Source: Holdemanella sp. MSK.7.32
GTDB lineage: Bacteria; Bacillota_I; Bacilli_A; Erysipelotrichales; Erysipelotrichaceae
Assembly: GCF_024460475.1 (NCBI RefSeq)
Contig: NZ_JANFYN010000022.1
Location: 1 to 40,588 of the forward strand
Reading direction: 5' to 3'
DNA: 40,588 bases
The notes beneath the pieces are model-generated. The model was not told where the DNA came from and ran no database searches. It saw nothing but the letters and a program-made list of their open reading frames with translations. Each line of letters begins with the position of its first letter. Positions within the stretch are counted from its first letter, which is position 1. The position numbers and the translations under genes were made by a program. Positions 24,438-33,169 of this stretch are shown piece by piece.

Positions 24438-24459
24438 ACAGCCTTGATGGCTGTTTTTT
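24438..24459 (+). terminator. Terminator of the tRNA pair
   Basis: ACAGCC-TTGAT-GGCTGT (24438-24454) followed by TTTTTT. TATAAT at 24476-24481 probably starts the next gene. Confidence 0.85.
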
Positions 24460-24517
24460 ATTTTTCTTCTTGTTGTATAATGAATGTAAAGAAATATGCA
24501 TATCAAGGAGAAATAAT

Positions 24518-25237
24518 ATGAAAGAAGTATTTGAAGTGGGTCTTGATATCATTAAAAAGATTCAAGAAACACAATCGGAAAAATTAGAACAAACCGGTCA
24601 CTTAATGGCCCAAGCGTTTATGGAAGGTCATAAGTTTTTCGTAAGTGGAAGTGGCCATTCTCATACAATGGCTGAAGAGATGTATGCTCGTGCAGGTGGT
24701 TTAGCTTTTGTAGTTCCCATTTTGACAAGTGAACTTACGATGACGGAGCATCCGACAAAGAGTTCACATATTGAAAGACTTAGTGGTTATGCCAAAATTT
24801 TAGTGGACTTATATGGAGTATCATGTGGTGATGTCGTTTTGATCGCATCTAATTCTGGGCGTAATGCCTATCCAATCGAACTTGCACTTGAAGCTAAAAA
24901 TCGTGGTGCACATGTAGTGGCCATCACGAGTATGAAACATACAACTGCTCAATCTTCTCGTCATTCTTGTGGAAAGAATTTGTACCAAATTGCAGATATT
25001 GTCATTGATAATTGTGGAGAAGTTGGAGATTGCGCTTTATCTATGGATGGCTTGGATGCCAAACTTTGTCCAACATCAAGTATGGCTAATTCTTTCATTG
25101 CACAATGTATTAATGTGGCATGTGCCGAATATTTGATCGAACACAATGTAGAAGTACCTGTTTTTTCTTCTTTAAACTGTGATGGTACGGAAGAAAGAAA
25201 TGATAAATTATTTAAAAAGTATACGCGTATGTATTAG
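24518..25237 (+). CDS. SIS-domain phosphosugar-binding protein, UPF0309-like
   Basis: The 239-residue cytoplasmic protein has one SIS fold: FVSGSGHSHTMAEEM (41-55), IASNSGRNAYPIELA and VVAITSMKHTT, with CPTSSMANSFIAQCINVACAEYL near the C-terminus. It resembles the UPF0309 group of putative phosphosugar isomerases or binding proteins, whose substrate is unknown. The ATG at 24518 is chosen for AAGGAGAA upstream and the MKEVFEVG start; a longer frame begins before the promoter. It is followed 20 bases later by a membrane permease, so they may be co-transcribed. It is unrelated in sequence to the FrlB-like protein at 13.3 kb. Confidence 0.78.
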   Translation: MKEVFEVGLDIIKKIQETQSEKLEQTGHLMAQAFMEGHKFFVSGSGHSHTMAEEMYARAGGLAFVVPILTSELTMTEHPTKSSHIERLSGYAKILVDLYGVSCGDVVLIASNSGRNAYPIELALEAKNRGAHVVAITSMKHTTAQSSRHSCGKNLYQIADIVIDNCGEVGDCALSMDGLDAKLCPTSSMANSFIAQCINVACAEYLIEHNVEVPVFSSLNCDGTEERNDKLFKKYTRMY

Positions 25238-25257
25238 AATAAGAGAGTGAGGTGCCT

Positions 25258-26364
25258 ATGAAGAAAAAAAGTTTATGGATATATATATTTGGAATCACAA
25301 TCATCATTATCGGATTGATTAAATTGGATACATTGATTTCTATGGTATCTATATTATGGAATGCATGTAGAGTTTTAGTGTTTGGAGCTATGATGGCATT
25401 TGTGATCAATCTAGTTATGGCTAAGATTGAAAAGCGCTTAGGTTTTATGAAGAAGGGGAAACGTGCAACAAGTCTGCTTCTTTCTTTGATTTTAATTTTT
25501 CTTTTTGTATATTTCTTAATTACACTCGTTGTTCCTTCATTAAGCGAAGCCATTGGAGTGATTGTGGCTGTGTTGCCAAAGTATTTTGAGAATACACAGA
25601 AATTTTTGGTGAATTTATTTGAGAACAATCCACAGCTTGCGGAATCTATTAATAATTTAGATATCAACTGGAAAAATTTGATTCAATCCGGTATTAATGT
25701 CATTTCAACAGGTGTAACAAACGTGTTGGGTACGACATTTAATGTGGTAACCGTTATTGTGAATAGTGTATTTAATTTTGTGTTGATGTTTATCTTCGCA
25801 ATCTATGTTTTATTAGAGAAAGAAAGATTTATTCAGTTGTATCACCGTTTAACGAATCTATATCTAAGTGAAACTGTGAAGCGTAGAATGGATAGGTGTT
25901 TGAATATTATTAATCAAACGTTTAGTGCTTTTATTGGTGGACAATGTATTGAGGCAACGATTCTTGGAACACTATGTACATTGGGTATGATTATACTACG
26001 TATGCCATATCCGGCTATGATTGGAACATTAGTTGGAGTTATTAATATTATTCCGATGATTGGAGCTTATATTGGTGGAGCAATTGGTATGTTTATGGTA
26101 TTTACCGTAAGTCCAATAATGTCTCTTTGGTTCTTATTATATTTATGTATTCTTCAACAAATCGAAAGTAATGTGATCTATCCACATGTCGTTGGAAATT
26201 CAGTGGGACTTCCCGGAATTTACGTCATGATGACCGTTGTGATTTTTGGCTCTTTAGCAGGTATTCCAGGTATGTTTTTAGGGATTCCCACAATGGCAAG
26301 TGTGTATAAAATAGGTGTTTTATATCTAAATCGAAAAGAACGCTTAAAAGAAATGAATGGATGA
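25258..26364 (+). CDS. AI-2E family transporter (UPF0118)
   Basis: The 368-residue polytopic membrane protein has about seven to eight hydrophobic segments. Family blocks are the N-terminal paired helices, a soluble stretch (~100-150, YFENTQKFLVNLFENNPQLAE) and the C-terminal LVGVINIIPMIGAYIGG, QIESNVIYPHVVG and GIPGMFLGIPTMA. Members export small molecules or act as Na+/H+ antiporters; the AI-2 link is not general. ATG 25258 is preferred, with GTGAGGTG upstream; a GTG 6 bases earlier is possible. Confidence 0.9.
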   Translation: MKKKSLWIYIFGITIIIIGLIKLDTLISMVSILWNACRVLVFGAMMAFVINLVMAKIEKRLGFMKKGKRATSLLLSLILIFLFVYFLITLVVPSLSEAIGVIVAVLPKYFENTQKFLVNLFENNPQLAESINNLDINWKNLIQSGINVISTGVTNVLGTTFNVVTVIVNSVFNFVLMFIFAIYVLLEKERFIQLYHRLTNLYLSETVKRRMDRCLNIINQTFSAFIGGQCIEATILGTLCTLGMIILRMPYPAMIGTLVGVINIIPMIGAYIGGAIGMFMVFTVSPIMSLWFLLYLCILQQIESNVIYPHVVGNSVGLPGIYVMMTVVIFGSLAGIPGMFLGIPTMASVYKIGVLYLNRKERLKEMNG

Positions 26365-26384
26365 TGAAAAGTCGTCCATTTTTT
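26356..26384 (+). terminator. Terminator overlapping the end of the transporter gene
   Basis: AATGGATGAT (26356-26365), GAAAA loop, GTCGTCCATT (26371-26380) with wobble pairs, then T residues. Confidence 0.7.
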
Positions 26385-26394
26385 CTTGTATGCA

Positions 26395-26403
26395 TGATAT
26401 AAT
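26395..26403 (+). promoter_or_regulatory. Extended -10 promoter of purF
   Basis: TGATATAAT at 26395-26403. No PurR box or purine riboswitch was recognised between it and the ATG at 26426. Confidence 0.6.
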
Positions 26404-26425
26404 GTTGTGGCAAAGGAGATCAGTT

Positions 26426-27805
26426 ATGTTTGATGAAATTCATGAAGAGTGTGGTGTGTTTGGTGCATATCGCGTAGATAATGCAGCAAGTATTACGTAT
26501 TATGGTTTGCATTCCTTGCAACACAGGGGTCAGGAAGCGAGTGGTATTGCCGTTTCAGATGGCGAAAATATCACTTTACAGAAAGGAAAAGGCTTGACGG
26601 TAGATGTTTTCCAAAAAGAAAAATTAGATTCTATGGTCGGAAGATTGGCTGTTGGACATGTTCGTTATAGTACAGCTGGTGGTCAGGAAAATGAAAATAT
26701 TCAGCCAATTGTATCAAAGGGACATAATGGAAGTTTAGCTATCGTTCATAATGGACAGATTGTTAACGAAAAAGAGCTTCGTATTGAACTTGAAAATGAA
26801 GGGGCTATTTTCCAGGGAACAAGTGATAGTGAAATTATTCTTCACTTGATTCAGAAACAAAAAGGTACTTTAAAAGAACGTGTTATGCAGACTGCAAATC
26901 GTATTGAAGGTGCATTCTCTTTCTTAGTTATGAATGAGGATACTATTTATGCGGTTCGTGATCGTCATGGTTTAAGACCTTTAAGTTATGCCAAAAGTAA
27001 AGATGGCTACGTAATTAGTAGTGAAACATGTGCTTTTGAAGTTATGGGAATTTATGAAAGTGTGGATTTAAAACCAGGAGAAATCGTAGAGTTCCATAAG
27101 GGTATTGTGAAACATGAATTTTATTCAACAAATACAGATAACCATATGTGCGCAATGGAGTACATTTATTTCGCAAGACCAGATAGTGTAGTGGAAGGTA
27201 TCAATGTACATGCGTTCCGTAAGGCTACAGGATCTATTCTTGCTAGAGAAGATAAAGATTTACATGCGGATATCGTTATTGGTGTTCCAGACTCATCTTT
27301 ATCAGCAGCCATTGGTTATGCAGAAGAGGCGGGTATTCCATTTGAAACTGGATTGATTAAAAACCGTTATGTAGGACGTACATTTATTCAACCTACACAA
27401 GCAATGCGTGATCGCAGCGTTCGATTAAAATTGAGCCCTGTATCTAGCGTGGTTAAAGGGAAATCGATTGTTATGATTGATGATTCAATTGTACGTGGAA
27501 CGACTTCAAGAAGAATTGTACAATTATTGAAGGATGCAGGAGCTACAGAGGTGCATGTTCGTATCGCTAGTCCAGTCATCACGAGTCCATGTTTCTATGG
27601 TGTAGATACTTCTACAAAGGATCAATTGATTGGTGCTCAGATGAGTGTAGAAGAAATTCGTGACTACATTCATGCGGATACATTACGTTTTATGACCGAA
27701 GAAGAAATGAAGGAAGCTACACATGATGTAGGATTATGCTTGGCATGTTTTAATGGAGAATATTGTACAAAATTGTTCTCATATCAAGAAGAATTGGATA
27801 AATAA
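26426..27805 (+). CDS. purF: Amidophosphoribosyltransferase
   Basis: First committed step of purine synthesis: PRPP plus glutamine give phosphoribosylamine. The 459-residue enzyme has the nucleophilic Cys9 (EECGVFG) behind an eight-residue propeptide MFDEIHEE, so self-cleavage is predicted, as in the B. subtilis type. RYSTAGG and HNGQIVNEKEL form the glutaminase site, and MIDDSIVRGTTSRRI is the PRPP loop. Cys in CAMEYIYFARPDS and the terminal CLACFNGEYC match the 4Fe-4S ligands of the same type. ATG 26426 (AAAGGAG upstream) is chosen; a longer frame would run through the terminator. Isolated from purD, which it feeds. Confidence 0.96.
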   Translation: MFDEIHEECGVFGAYRVDNAASITYYGLHSLQHRGQEASGIAVSDGENITLQKGKGLTVDVFQKEKLDSMVGRLAVGHVRYSTAGGQENENIQPIVSKGHNGSLAIVHNGQIVNEKELRIELENEGAIFQGTSDSEIILHLIQKQKGTLKERVMQTANRIEGAFSFLVMNEDTIYAVRDRHGLRPLSYAKSKDGYVISSETCAFEVMGIYESVDLKPGEIVEFHKGIVKHEFYSTNTDNHMCAMEYIYFARPDSVVEGINVHAFRKATGSILAREDKDLHADIVIGVPDSSLSAAIGYAEEAGIPFETGLIKNRYVGRTFIQPTQAMRDRSVRLKLSPVSSVVKGKSIVMIDDSIVRGTTSRRIVQLLKDAGATEVHVRIASPVITSPCFYGVDTSTKDQLIGAQMSVEEIRDYIHADTLRFMTEEEMKEATHDVGLCLACFNGEYCTKLFSYQEELDK

Positions 27806-27807
27806 TT

Positions 27808-28692
27808 ATGACTATAAAGTGTTTGGCTTTTGATTTAGATGGAACTTTACTTTTAGATGGTTCAAAAAAAATCGATCCAAGAACGTTTGATTCGATTCAA
27901 AAGGCGATGGCACAAGGTATGCACGTTGTGATTGCGTCGGGTCGAGATAAAAACGGATGTAAATTTGTATATGAACCATTGGGATTAGAAAATGGAAATC
28001 ATTTTTTGGCATTGGTAAACGGACAAGTTGTATATGATTTTGAAAATAAAGAATATGATTTGGATGATGTATTAACGGCAGAAGATGGAGTTAAGATTCA
28101 GAAAGTTTGTAAGGAATTTGGTGTCGAAGGAATTTTTCAATGTGGATATGATTTTTATAGTTACATATCTTCATTGAATCGTGTAAAGAAAAAAGTCAAA
28201 AATGCTATTTTAGGAGAGCCAGATGATTATGGCTTGAAGGATGGCAAAGAAAATCGTAATTTTATTGATTTGCCTTTTGAAGAAATTCGTTTAACGCAAG
28301 ATATCAATAAAGTGATTATGGTGCATTCTCCTAGATTCTTTGAAAAGAATTTTGAGGGAATTAAAGCAGCTTTAAGTGATTATGATGTATTGTTGATTGG
28401 TCCAGATTGGCTAGAGATTATGCCAAAACATGTCAATAAGGCGAGTGCATTGTGGAAAATCTGTGATAAGCTTGGAATCAGCATGAATGAGGTCATGGCT
28501 TTTGGAGATGCACAAAACGATTTGAAGATGCTTCAACAAGTAGGTATTGGTGTAGCTATGGGGAATGCGATGGATGAAGCTAAGTATGCAGCTACTGTAG
28601 TTACGGACACCAATATGAATAATGGTATTGGAAAAGTCATTGATGCTTTGTTGGCGGGCAAAGAAATGGACTTACGCAAAGGCTTGTTATAG
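27808..28692 (+). CDS. Cof-type HAD-IIB family hydrolase
   Basis: The 294-residue cytoplasmic phosphatase has FDLDGTLLLD (motif I, near residue 8), ASGRD (motif II), and a C-terminal KASALW plus AFGDAQNDLKML (motif IV) typical of Cof/YidA proteins. The IIB cap lies in the middle. These enzymes hydrolyse sugar phosphates, FMN or other metabolites with broad specificity. It starts two bases after the purF stop, so it is co-transcribed with purF, and is followed by trxA. Confidence 0.9.
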   Translation: MTIKCLAFDLDGTLLLDGSKKIDPRTFDSIQKAMAQGMHVVIASGRDKNGCKFVYEPLGLENGNHFLALVNGQVVYDFENKEYDLDDVLTAEDGVKIQKVCKEFGVEGIFQCGYDFYSYISSLNRVKKKVKNAILGEPDDYGLKDGKENRNFIDLPFEEIRLTQDINKVIMVHSPRFFEKNFEGIKAALSDYDVLLIGPDWLEIMPKHVNKASALWKICDKLGISMNEVMAFGDAQNDLKMLQQVGIGVAMGNAMDEAKYAATVVTDTNMNNGIGKVIDALLAGKEMDLRKGLL

Positions 28693-28720
28693 AATGGAAT
28701 CAGATAAGGAGGAACCTTGT

Positions 28721-29029
28721 ATGAAAATTGTAAATACAGAAGAATTTAACGCATTAATGAATGAAGATGCAGTTTTAGTCGACTTCTTCGCAACTTGGTG
28801 TGGACCATGTAAAATGTTGACACCAGTGCTTGAATCAGTCGCAAATAAATTAGATGGAAAAGTAAAAATCGTAAAGGTGGATGTGGATGAAAGTCCAGAT
28901 TTAGCTCAAAGATTTGGTATTATGTCTGTTCCAACAATGATTCTATTTAAAAAAGGACAACAAGCTGCAGCATTCTCAGGATATATGCCTGAGGCAATGT
29001 TGATGCAAAATATTGAAAGTAAACTATAG
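28721..29029 (+). CDS. trxA: Thioredoxin
   Basis: The 102-residue thioredoxin has the active site WCGPC (Cys27 and Cys30) and cis-Pro motif VPT. It is reduced by TrxB (5.4 kb) and reduces protein disulfides such as ribonucleotide reductase. AAGGAGGA lies 6 bases before the ATG. A longer in-frame start is inside the preceding HAD gene and is not needed. Last gene of the purF transcript before a TTCG-loop terminator. Confidence 0.95.
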   Translation: MKIVNTEEFNALMNEDAVLVDFFATWCGPCKMLTPVLESVANKLDGKVKIVKVDVDESPDLAQRFGIMSVPTMILFKKGQQAAAFSGYMPEAMLMQNIESKL

Positions 29030-29050
29030 GATGATTCGTCATCCTATTTT
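29026..29050 (+). terminator. TTCG-loop terminator after trxA
   Basis: ATAGGATGA-TTCG-TCATCCTAT (29026-29047): perfect 9-bp stem with an ultrastable tetraloop, then TTTT. It overlaps the trxA stop. Confidence 0.85.
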
Positions 29051-29065
29051 CTTTAGGGGGAAAAT

Positions 29066-29476
29066 ATGTATTATATCGCATATGGAAGTAATTTAAACAA
29101 AGAAGAAATGAAGCAACGATGTAAAGATGCGAAGTTTGTATCTTTGGCAAGACTTGAAAACTATACACTTACATATCGTGGAAATCCTGGACGAGCTTAT
29201 CTTACAGTAGATAAGAAACAAGGAAATTTTGTGCGAGTAGCTGTATGGGATGTGAGTGAAAAGGATAAGAAGAGTTTAGATGAATATGAAGACTATCCAT
29301 ACTTATATGATTGTTTTGAAGAAAAGGTATTATTAGAAAACAATGAAACAATCACTGGTTTTATCTACCAAATGTATGATCGTTTTCCAATATGTAAACC
29401 AAGCGATTCGTATATGGAACGTTGTAAACAAGGATATAAGGATATGGGTTGGGATTCTTCAATTTTAGATTTTTAA
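29066..29476 (+). CDS. Gamma-glutamylcyclotransferase-like protein (AIG2/GGCT family)
   Basis: The 136-residue protein has the YGSNL loop (6-10) that binds the gamma-glutamyl group and an acidic EYEDYP (73-78) containing the likely catalytic Glu75. The family forms 5-oxoproline from gamma-glutamyl peptides; bacterial members vary and may act on gamma-glutamylamines. AGGGGG precedes the ATG. A 20-base gap follows the terminator of trxA. Confidence 0.85.
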   Translation: MYYIAYGSNLNKEEMKQRCKDAKFVSLARLENYTLTYRGNPGRAYLTVDKKQGNFVRVAVWDVSEKDKKSLDEYEDYPYLYDCFEEKVLLENNETITGFIYQMYDRFPICKPSDSYMERCKQGYKDMGWDSSILDF

Positions 29477-29529
29477 TGAATTTTAAAGCTTGGTGTGGCA
29501 TAATAGAAAGAAAATAAGGGGACTTTAAA

Positions 29530-30114
29530 ATGAAAAATTGGAGATACTTAATTTTAAGTTTAGTTTTATCCTTGTTCATTCATTACTACGTCACAGCTGT
29601 TTTAATGGAAATTTTTGGCATGGGATGGTATCCAATTCAATTTGTCGTATGGTGCATTGAATTGGTCGTTATATATGATGCGTTGATGTTTTTTACAAAA
29701 AATTGGAATGTAAAACATCGAGCGATGTTTTTCTTTGTGTATTATTTGTTTTTAATTATTGCCCTATTGATTCGCTATGATCAAGGTATCAGCATTATTC
29801 AATTGAATCCATTTGCATGTCTTAGAGAAATCTATTATGGTTCTTGGACAGAGTGGATCGTATTCGCATTTAATATTGGATATTTTATGTTTATGCCATG
29901 GGTGAATGGACTGCTTATTTCATCAAATAAAGAAAACTTCATTGTTTCTGTATTCATTGGTTTTCTGTGTGAATTTATGCAGTTGATCTTTCATAGAGGC
30001 GTATTTGATTTAGGGGATATTTCTCTATATGTAGTTGGAATCTTGTTGGGAATTTATGTAAAAGAAAAGTACCATGTTCATTTAAAAGAAAAGAGTGAAG
30101 TACATGACAATTAA
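29530..30114 (+). CDS. VanZ-like membrane protein
   Basis: The 194-residue protein has about five membrane helices. The C-terminal FLCEFMQLIFHRGVFDLGDI followed by a hydrophobic GILLGIYV is the VanZ signature (acidic, Gln, then R-x-FD-x-x-D). VanZ confers low-level teicoplanin resistance in enterococci, but most homologues have no known role. AAGGGGAC lies upstream and a TGGCATAAT extended -10 at 29496-29504. It overlaps the next gene by 11 bases. Confidence 0.8.
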   Translation: MKNWRYLILSLVLSLFIHYYVTAVLMEIFGMGWYPIQFVVWCIELVVIYDALMFFTKNWNVKHRAMFFFVYYLFLIIALLIRYDQGISIIQLNPFACLREIYYGSWTEWIVFAFNIGYFMFMPWVNGLLISSNKENFIVSVFIGFLCEFMQLIFHRGVFDLGDISLYVVGILLGIYVKEKYHVHLKEKSEVHDN

Positions 30115-31003
30115 ATCTGTAGCGATATTAGGTGCTGGCGCGGTTGGTTCATATTGTATCTACGGTTTATCAAAGTGCGATATACAATTAAGTGTCATCG
30201 CAAAAGATGAGCGGTATGAAAGATTAAAAAAGAATGGTTGTTTAATCAACAATATCATGTATCATCCTGAAGTATTAACGCCTGAAGAAGCGCATGGAGT
30301 AGATCTTCTTATTGTATGTTTAAAATACAATGCGTTGCCAGATGCTTTAGAAGATATTAAACAAATTGTAGATGAACATACTTTAGTCATGTCTTTAATG
30401 AATGGTGTGGATAGTGAACAAATTATTGGAAATCAGATTGGTATGCAGCATATGGTGTATTCATTGATTAAAGTTGCAAGTCATAAAGAAGGTAATGGAT
30501 ATGTATTTGATCCAGAAACAACGATTGGAATTGTGCTTGAAAAAAATGAGGAAATCGATGAATTGTTGAGTCAAAGTGATTTACATTATCGAATGACTTC
30601 ATATATTCAGGAAGAAATATGGAGTAAGTTTCGCTTAAATGTAACGAAAAATTTACCTCAAGCTATTCTTGGCGCTGGAGTTGGATGTTACTCGGATAGT
30701 GATCATGCGAAAGCTATACAGTCTGGATTAAAGGATGAATTAGAGGCTATCGCAAAAGCTAAAGGTATTGATATGTCAAAGGCTGATCCAAGTGCTACAC
30801 GAGGCAGTGCAGTGCCTAAAACGGCCAGATATTCTACACTGCAGGATTTGGATGCCAAAAGGCATACGGAAATTGATATGTTTTCGGGAGCAATAATGAA
30901 GATGGGAAAAGAACTGAATATTCCAACGCCTTATAATGAATTTGTATATCATATCATCAAGGCTATGGAAGAAAAGAATGATGGTTTGTTTGAGTATAAA
31001 TAA
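30104..31003 (+). CDS. panE: 2-dehydropantoate 2-reductase family protein (ApbA/PanE)
   Basis: The 299-residue NADPH-binding reductase would convert ketopantoate to pantoate for coenzyme A. The N-terminal GAGAVGSY is the Rossmann motif, followed by VCLKYNAL, LMNGVDSE, and the catalytic-region WSKFRLNVTKNLPQAILG with Lys and Asn. The C-terminal STLQDLDAKRHTEIDMFSG matches the S-x-x-x-D/E-x-E family motif. Without pathway neighbours, another alpha-keto acid substrate is possible. ATG 30104 is preferred over GTG 30095. Confidence 0.85.
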   Translation: MTIKSVAILGAGAVGSYCIYGLSKCDIQLSVIAKDERYERLKKNGCLINNIMYHPEVLTPEEAHGVDLLIVCLKYNALPDALEDIKQIVDEHTLVMSLMNGVDSEQIIGNQIGMQHMVYSLIKVASHKEGNGYVFDPETTIGIVLEKNEEIDELLSQSDLHYRMTSYIQEEIWSKFRLNVTKNLPQAILGAGVGCYSDSDHAKAIQSGLKDELEAIAKAKGIDMSKADPSATRGSAVPKTARYSTLQDLDAKRHTEIDMFSGAIMKMGKELNIPTPYNEFVYHIIKAMEEKNDGLFEYK

Positions 31004-31005
31004 AG

Positions 31006-31028
31006 AGAAGTGAATAATCACTTCTTTT
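31006..31028 (+). terminator. Terminator of panE
   Basis: AGAAGTGA-ATAA-TCACTTCT (31006-31025) followed by TTT. Confidence 0.75.
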
Positions 31029-31101
31029 CATTTAGTATATAGAATGTCTTTTTACCTTTACCATGTTGACTGATTTGACCTTCTTCTTTCATTCTGTTTA
31101 A
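31018..31101 (-). pseudogene. Relic of a winged-helix C-terminus
   Basis: The minus strand encodes a short tail, RMKEEGQISQHGKGKK then TFYILNEKK and a stop, resembling the end of winged-helix domains attached to AlbA/Schlafen-type ATPases (L..G.I...G.GK...Y.L). Upstream the frame is closed by a stop within a few codons and no start is found. It is probably a fragment. The rest of 31102-31204 shows nothing. Confidence 0.3.
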
Positions 31102-31204
31102 TCAGTTTTTTTTAACCATTCTACCCATACTAATCAATAAATGAATTTGTTTTCTTATTTTTGCATACAATCCTTCTTAATGATAATGAACAAGTAAAAG
31201 AAGA

Positions 31205-31233
31205 TTGACAGAGAATAGAATATTGCATATTTT
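31205..31233 (+). promoter_or_regulatory. Promoter of the antitoxin-like gene
   Basis: TTGACA (31205-31210), 17-bp spacer, TATTTT (31228-31233). The -35 is perfect, the -10 poor, which is common for autoregulated antitoxin genes. Confidence 0.5.
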
Positions 31234-31286
31234 AATAATAAAAGATGGGAATGCTTATGTTGATGTTTGAATTGGAGGTGTTGATA

Positions 31287-31526
31287 ATGAAGGATTATGT
31301 TGCGTATTTGGATAACAAAAAAAGAATTACTCTTAGAGGAGCGACTTATCAATATTACAATGTTAAAGAATATGGAAATGGTTGTATTATTCTCGAACCT
31401 CGGGAATTGTCAGTGTCAAAGAGCATTTCATCTAGAACCTTGGCAGATATGGATCGTGCGGTAAGTAATTTTAAACGTGGAGATGTTTCTTCGGCCATTG
31501 ATTTGTCGGATTTTTCAAAGGAATAA
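31287..31526 (+). CDS. Antitoxin-like (AbrB-type) small protein, orphan
   Basis: The 79-residue protein has an N-terminal short strand-rich part (VAYLDNKKRITLRGA...YYNVKEYGNGCIILEPREL) of the AbrB/MazE-like kind and a C-terminal tail with TLADMDRAVSNFKRGDVSSA then IDLSDF. Many Firmicute antitoxins have this order, with the tail wrapping the toxin. GGAGGTG is 6 bases before the ATG at 31287; a longer frame from 31245 lacks a site. No RelE/MazF-type toxin follows, because the next gene is convergent, so it is an orphan or regulates another locus. Confidence 0.6.
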   Translation: MKDYVAYLDNKKRITLRGATYQYYNVKEYGNGCIILEPRELSVSKSISSRTLADMDRAVSNFKRGDVSSAIDLSDFSKE

Positions 31527-31534
31527 TAAATGAA

Positions 31535-31563
31535 TGAAAAAGAAGTGATGTTACTCACTTCTT
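31535..31563 (-). terminator. Terminator of the M32 peptidase gene
   Basis: AAGAAGTGA (31540-31548) / TCACTTCTT (31555-31563); on the minus strand it is followed by TTTTTCA. It also ends the plus-strand small gene weakly. Confidence 0.75.
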
Positions 31564-31564
31564 C

Positions 31565-33061
31565 TTAGTCTAGATTGTATAATTTCTTGTATTTTTTGAT
31601 TAAATAATCTGTGTAATAGTCTGGATTGAATGGTTCACCACTTACTTCTTCTACGATTTCAGCCATAGATTTACTTGCGGCATAATGGTGTACATTTTCT
31701 TTTAACCAGTCTGTAATCTTTTCAAAATGATTTGTTAGCAGGGCTTCTTCTACATCAAATTGTTTTTCCATGGTTGCATACAATTGTGCAGCATAAGCAC
31801 TACCCAATGCGTATGTTGGGAAGTATCCTAAATAGCCCGTAGACCAGTGCATATCTTGTAAGACACCTTCTTTATAGTTTGCAGGACGAACACCTAAATA
31901 TTCTTCGTATTTATCAGCCCATAGTTCTGGTAACTTATCATAGTCTACATTGCCTTTTGCAATTTCTTTTTCGATTTCATAACGAACCATAATGTGTAAT
32001 GGGTATGTTAATTCATCCGCTTCTGTACGAATCAAAGCACATTCAGTTTTATTGATCATGCTGACTAACTCGTCAACAGACACATCTTTAAATTCTGGGA
32101 ATAAATTTACTAATTGATTATAGTTTGCTTGCCAGAATGCATGACTTCTACCAACGTGGTTTTCTAAGAAACGAGATTGCGATTCGTGCGCAGCCGAACC
32201 AACAGCTTGTGTTAGCATGGTTCCTTCAAATGCAGGATCCATTTGTAGTCCATAAAGAGCGTGTCCATATTCGTGTACAGTTGAAAGGATAGCACTCAAA
32301 AATTGGTCTGGATAATAGTGTGTTGTGATACGAGCGTCGTTGCTTGAGAAGAAATCAGTGAATGGGTGTTCTGTTGTTGAAAGGTATACTTTCCCAAAAT
32401 CTACTTTCATGAAGTCACAAATAACATCCATAAATTTTTCTTGGCGATCCACTGCATAAGTTTCATGAAGTAAGTCATCATTGATTTGTGGTTTGTTTTG
32501 GATTTCATGAATCAATGGAACTAATTTTTCCTTAACATTATTAAAGAATGCATCATATTTTTCTTGTGTCATTCCTTTTTCATAACGATCCAATAATACA
32601 TCATACGCATTATTTCCATTAAACTTAGGGTCATATTCTAAAAGGTGTAAAGTCTCTTTCATGATGGCTTGTAAATGAGGTTTGAAGTGTTCATAGTTAT
32701 CTGCTTCTTTAGCTTCATGCCAAGCAAGTTCACTATCGGCTTTGACTTTGACATAGTTAGCATATACATCACTTGGAATGTTTTCAGATTGAGCTAAGGC
32801 TTCAAGGCGATAATCGACTTCTTTCTTTTCCAAACTTCCTTCTGGCAATGTTTTTGCGTATTCCTTGATCTTTTGAATGGTTTCTGGATCATTTTCAATG
32901 ATGAATGCTTGTTTAGATAGTCTAGACAACATTTCATTTGAATAAGGAATTCCTTTTTTTGGTGCAATTGTCATTTGTTCAAAATAGATTGTTGAGAATG
33001 CCAATGAGAAGGCATCTAATGTTCTTTCGTATTCTTGATAGAATGGTTCAAATTTTAACAT
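31565..33061 (-). CDS. M32 family metallocarboxypeptidase (carboxypeptidase Taq)
   Basis: Zinc carboxypeptidase removing C-terminal residues from peptides in the cytoplasm. The 498-residue protein is nearly all helical. HEYGH (263-267) supplies the zinc ligands and catalytic Glu, and AHESQSRF (291-298) supplies the third ligand, Glu293. DARITTHYYP and GVRPANYKEGVLQDMHWSTGYLGYFPTYALG are family blocks, the long run being residues at the C-terminal third. ATG at 33061 has AGGAGGAT upstream; a longer frame would extend into the divergent promoter. It may act with PepT in peptide use. Confidence 0.94.
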   Translation of the reverse strand: MLKFEPFYQEYERTLDAFSLAFSTIYFEQMTIAPKKGIPYSNEMLSRLSKQAFIIENDPETIQKIKEYAKTLPEGSLEKKEVDYRLEALAQSENIPSDVYANYVKVKADSELAWHEAKEADNYEHFKPHLQAIMKETLHLLEYDPKFNGNNAYDVLLDRYEKGMTQEKYDAFFNNVKEKLVPLIHEIQNKPQINDDLLHETYAVDRQEKFMDVICDFMKVDFGKVYLSTTEHPFTDFFSSNDARITTHYYPDQFLSAILSTVHEYGHALYGLQMDPAFEGTMLTQAVGSAAHESQSRFLENHVGRSHAFWQANYNQLVNLFPEFKDVSVDELVSMINKTECALIRTEADELTYPLHIMVRYEIEKEIAKGNVDYDKLPELWADKYEEYLGVRPANYKEGVLQDMHWSTGYLGYFPTYALGSAYAAQLYATMEKQFDVEEALLTNHFEKITDWLKENVHHYAASKSMAEIVEEVSGEPFNPDYYTDYLIKKYKKLYNLD

Positions 33062-33138
33062 GGTTAAATCCTCCTGCTTGTATTGTAACACAAAGAAAAG
33101 AATAGTCATTATATAATGAAAGCGAATTTTCAAAATGG

Positions 33139-33147
33139 TGATATAAT
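33139..33147 (+). promoter_or_regulatory. Extended -10 promoter of the nitroreductase
   Basis: TGATATAAT at 33139-33147, 22 bases before the ATG. The divergent M32 gene has TGTTACAAT on the minus strand about 25 bases before its start. Confidence 0.6.
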
Positions 33148-33169
33148 ACAGAAAAAAGGAGTAAAGAGT

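Noticed and set aside
26357..26425. Longer start for purF
   Set aside because: It lies across the upstream terminator and promoter; the catalytic Cys propeptide fits only ATG 26426.
33117..33132. TGAAA-N6-TTTCA as a cre site before the nitroreductase
   Set aside because: The spacer is two bases too long for cre and the genes have no carbon-use link.
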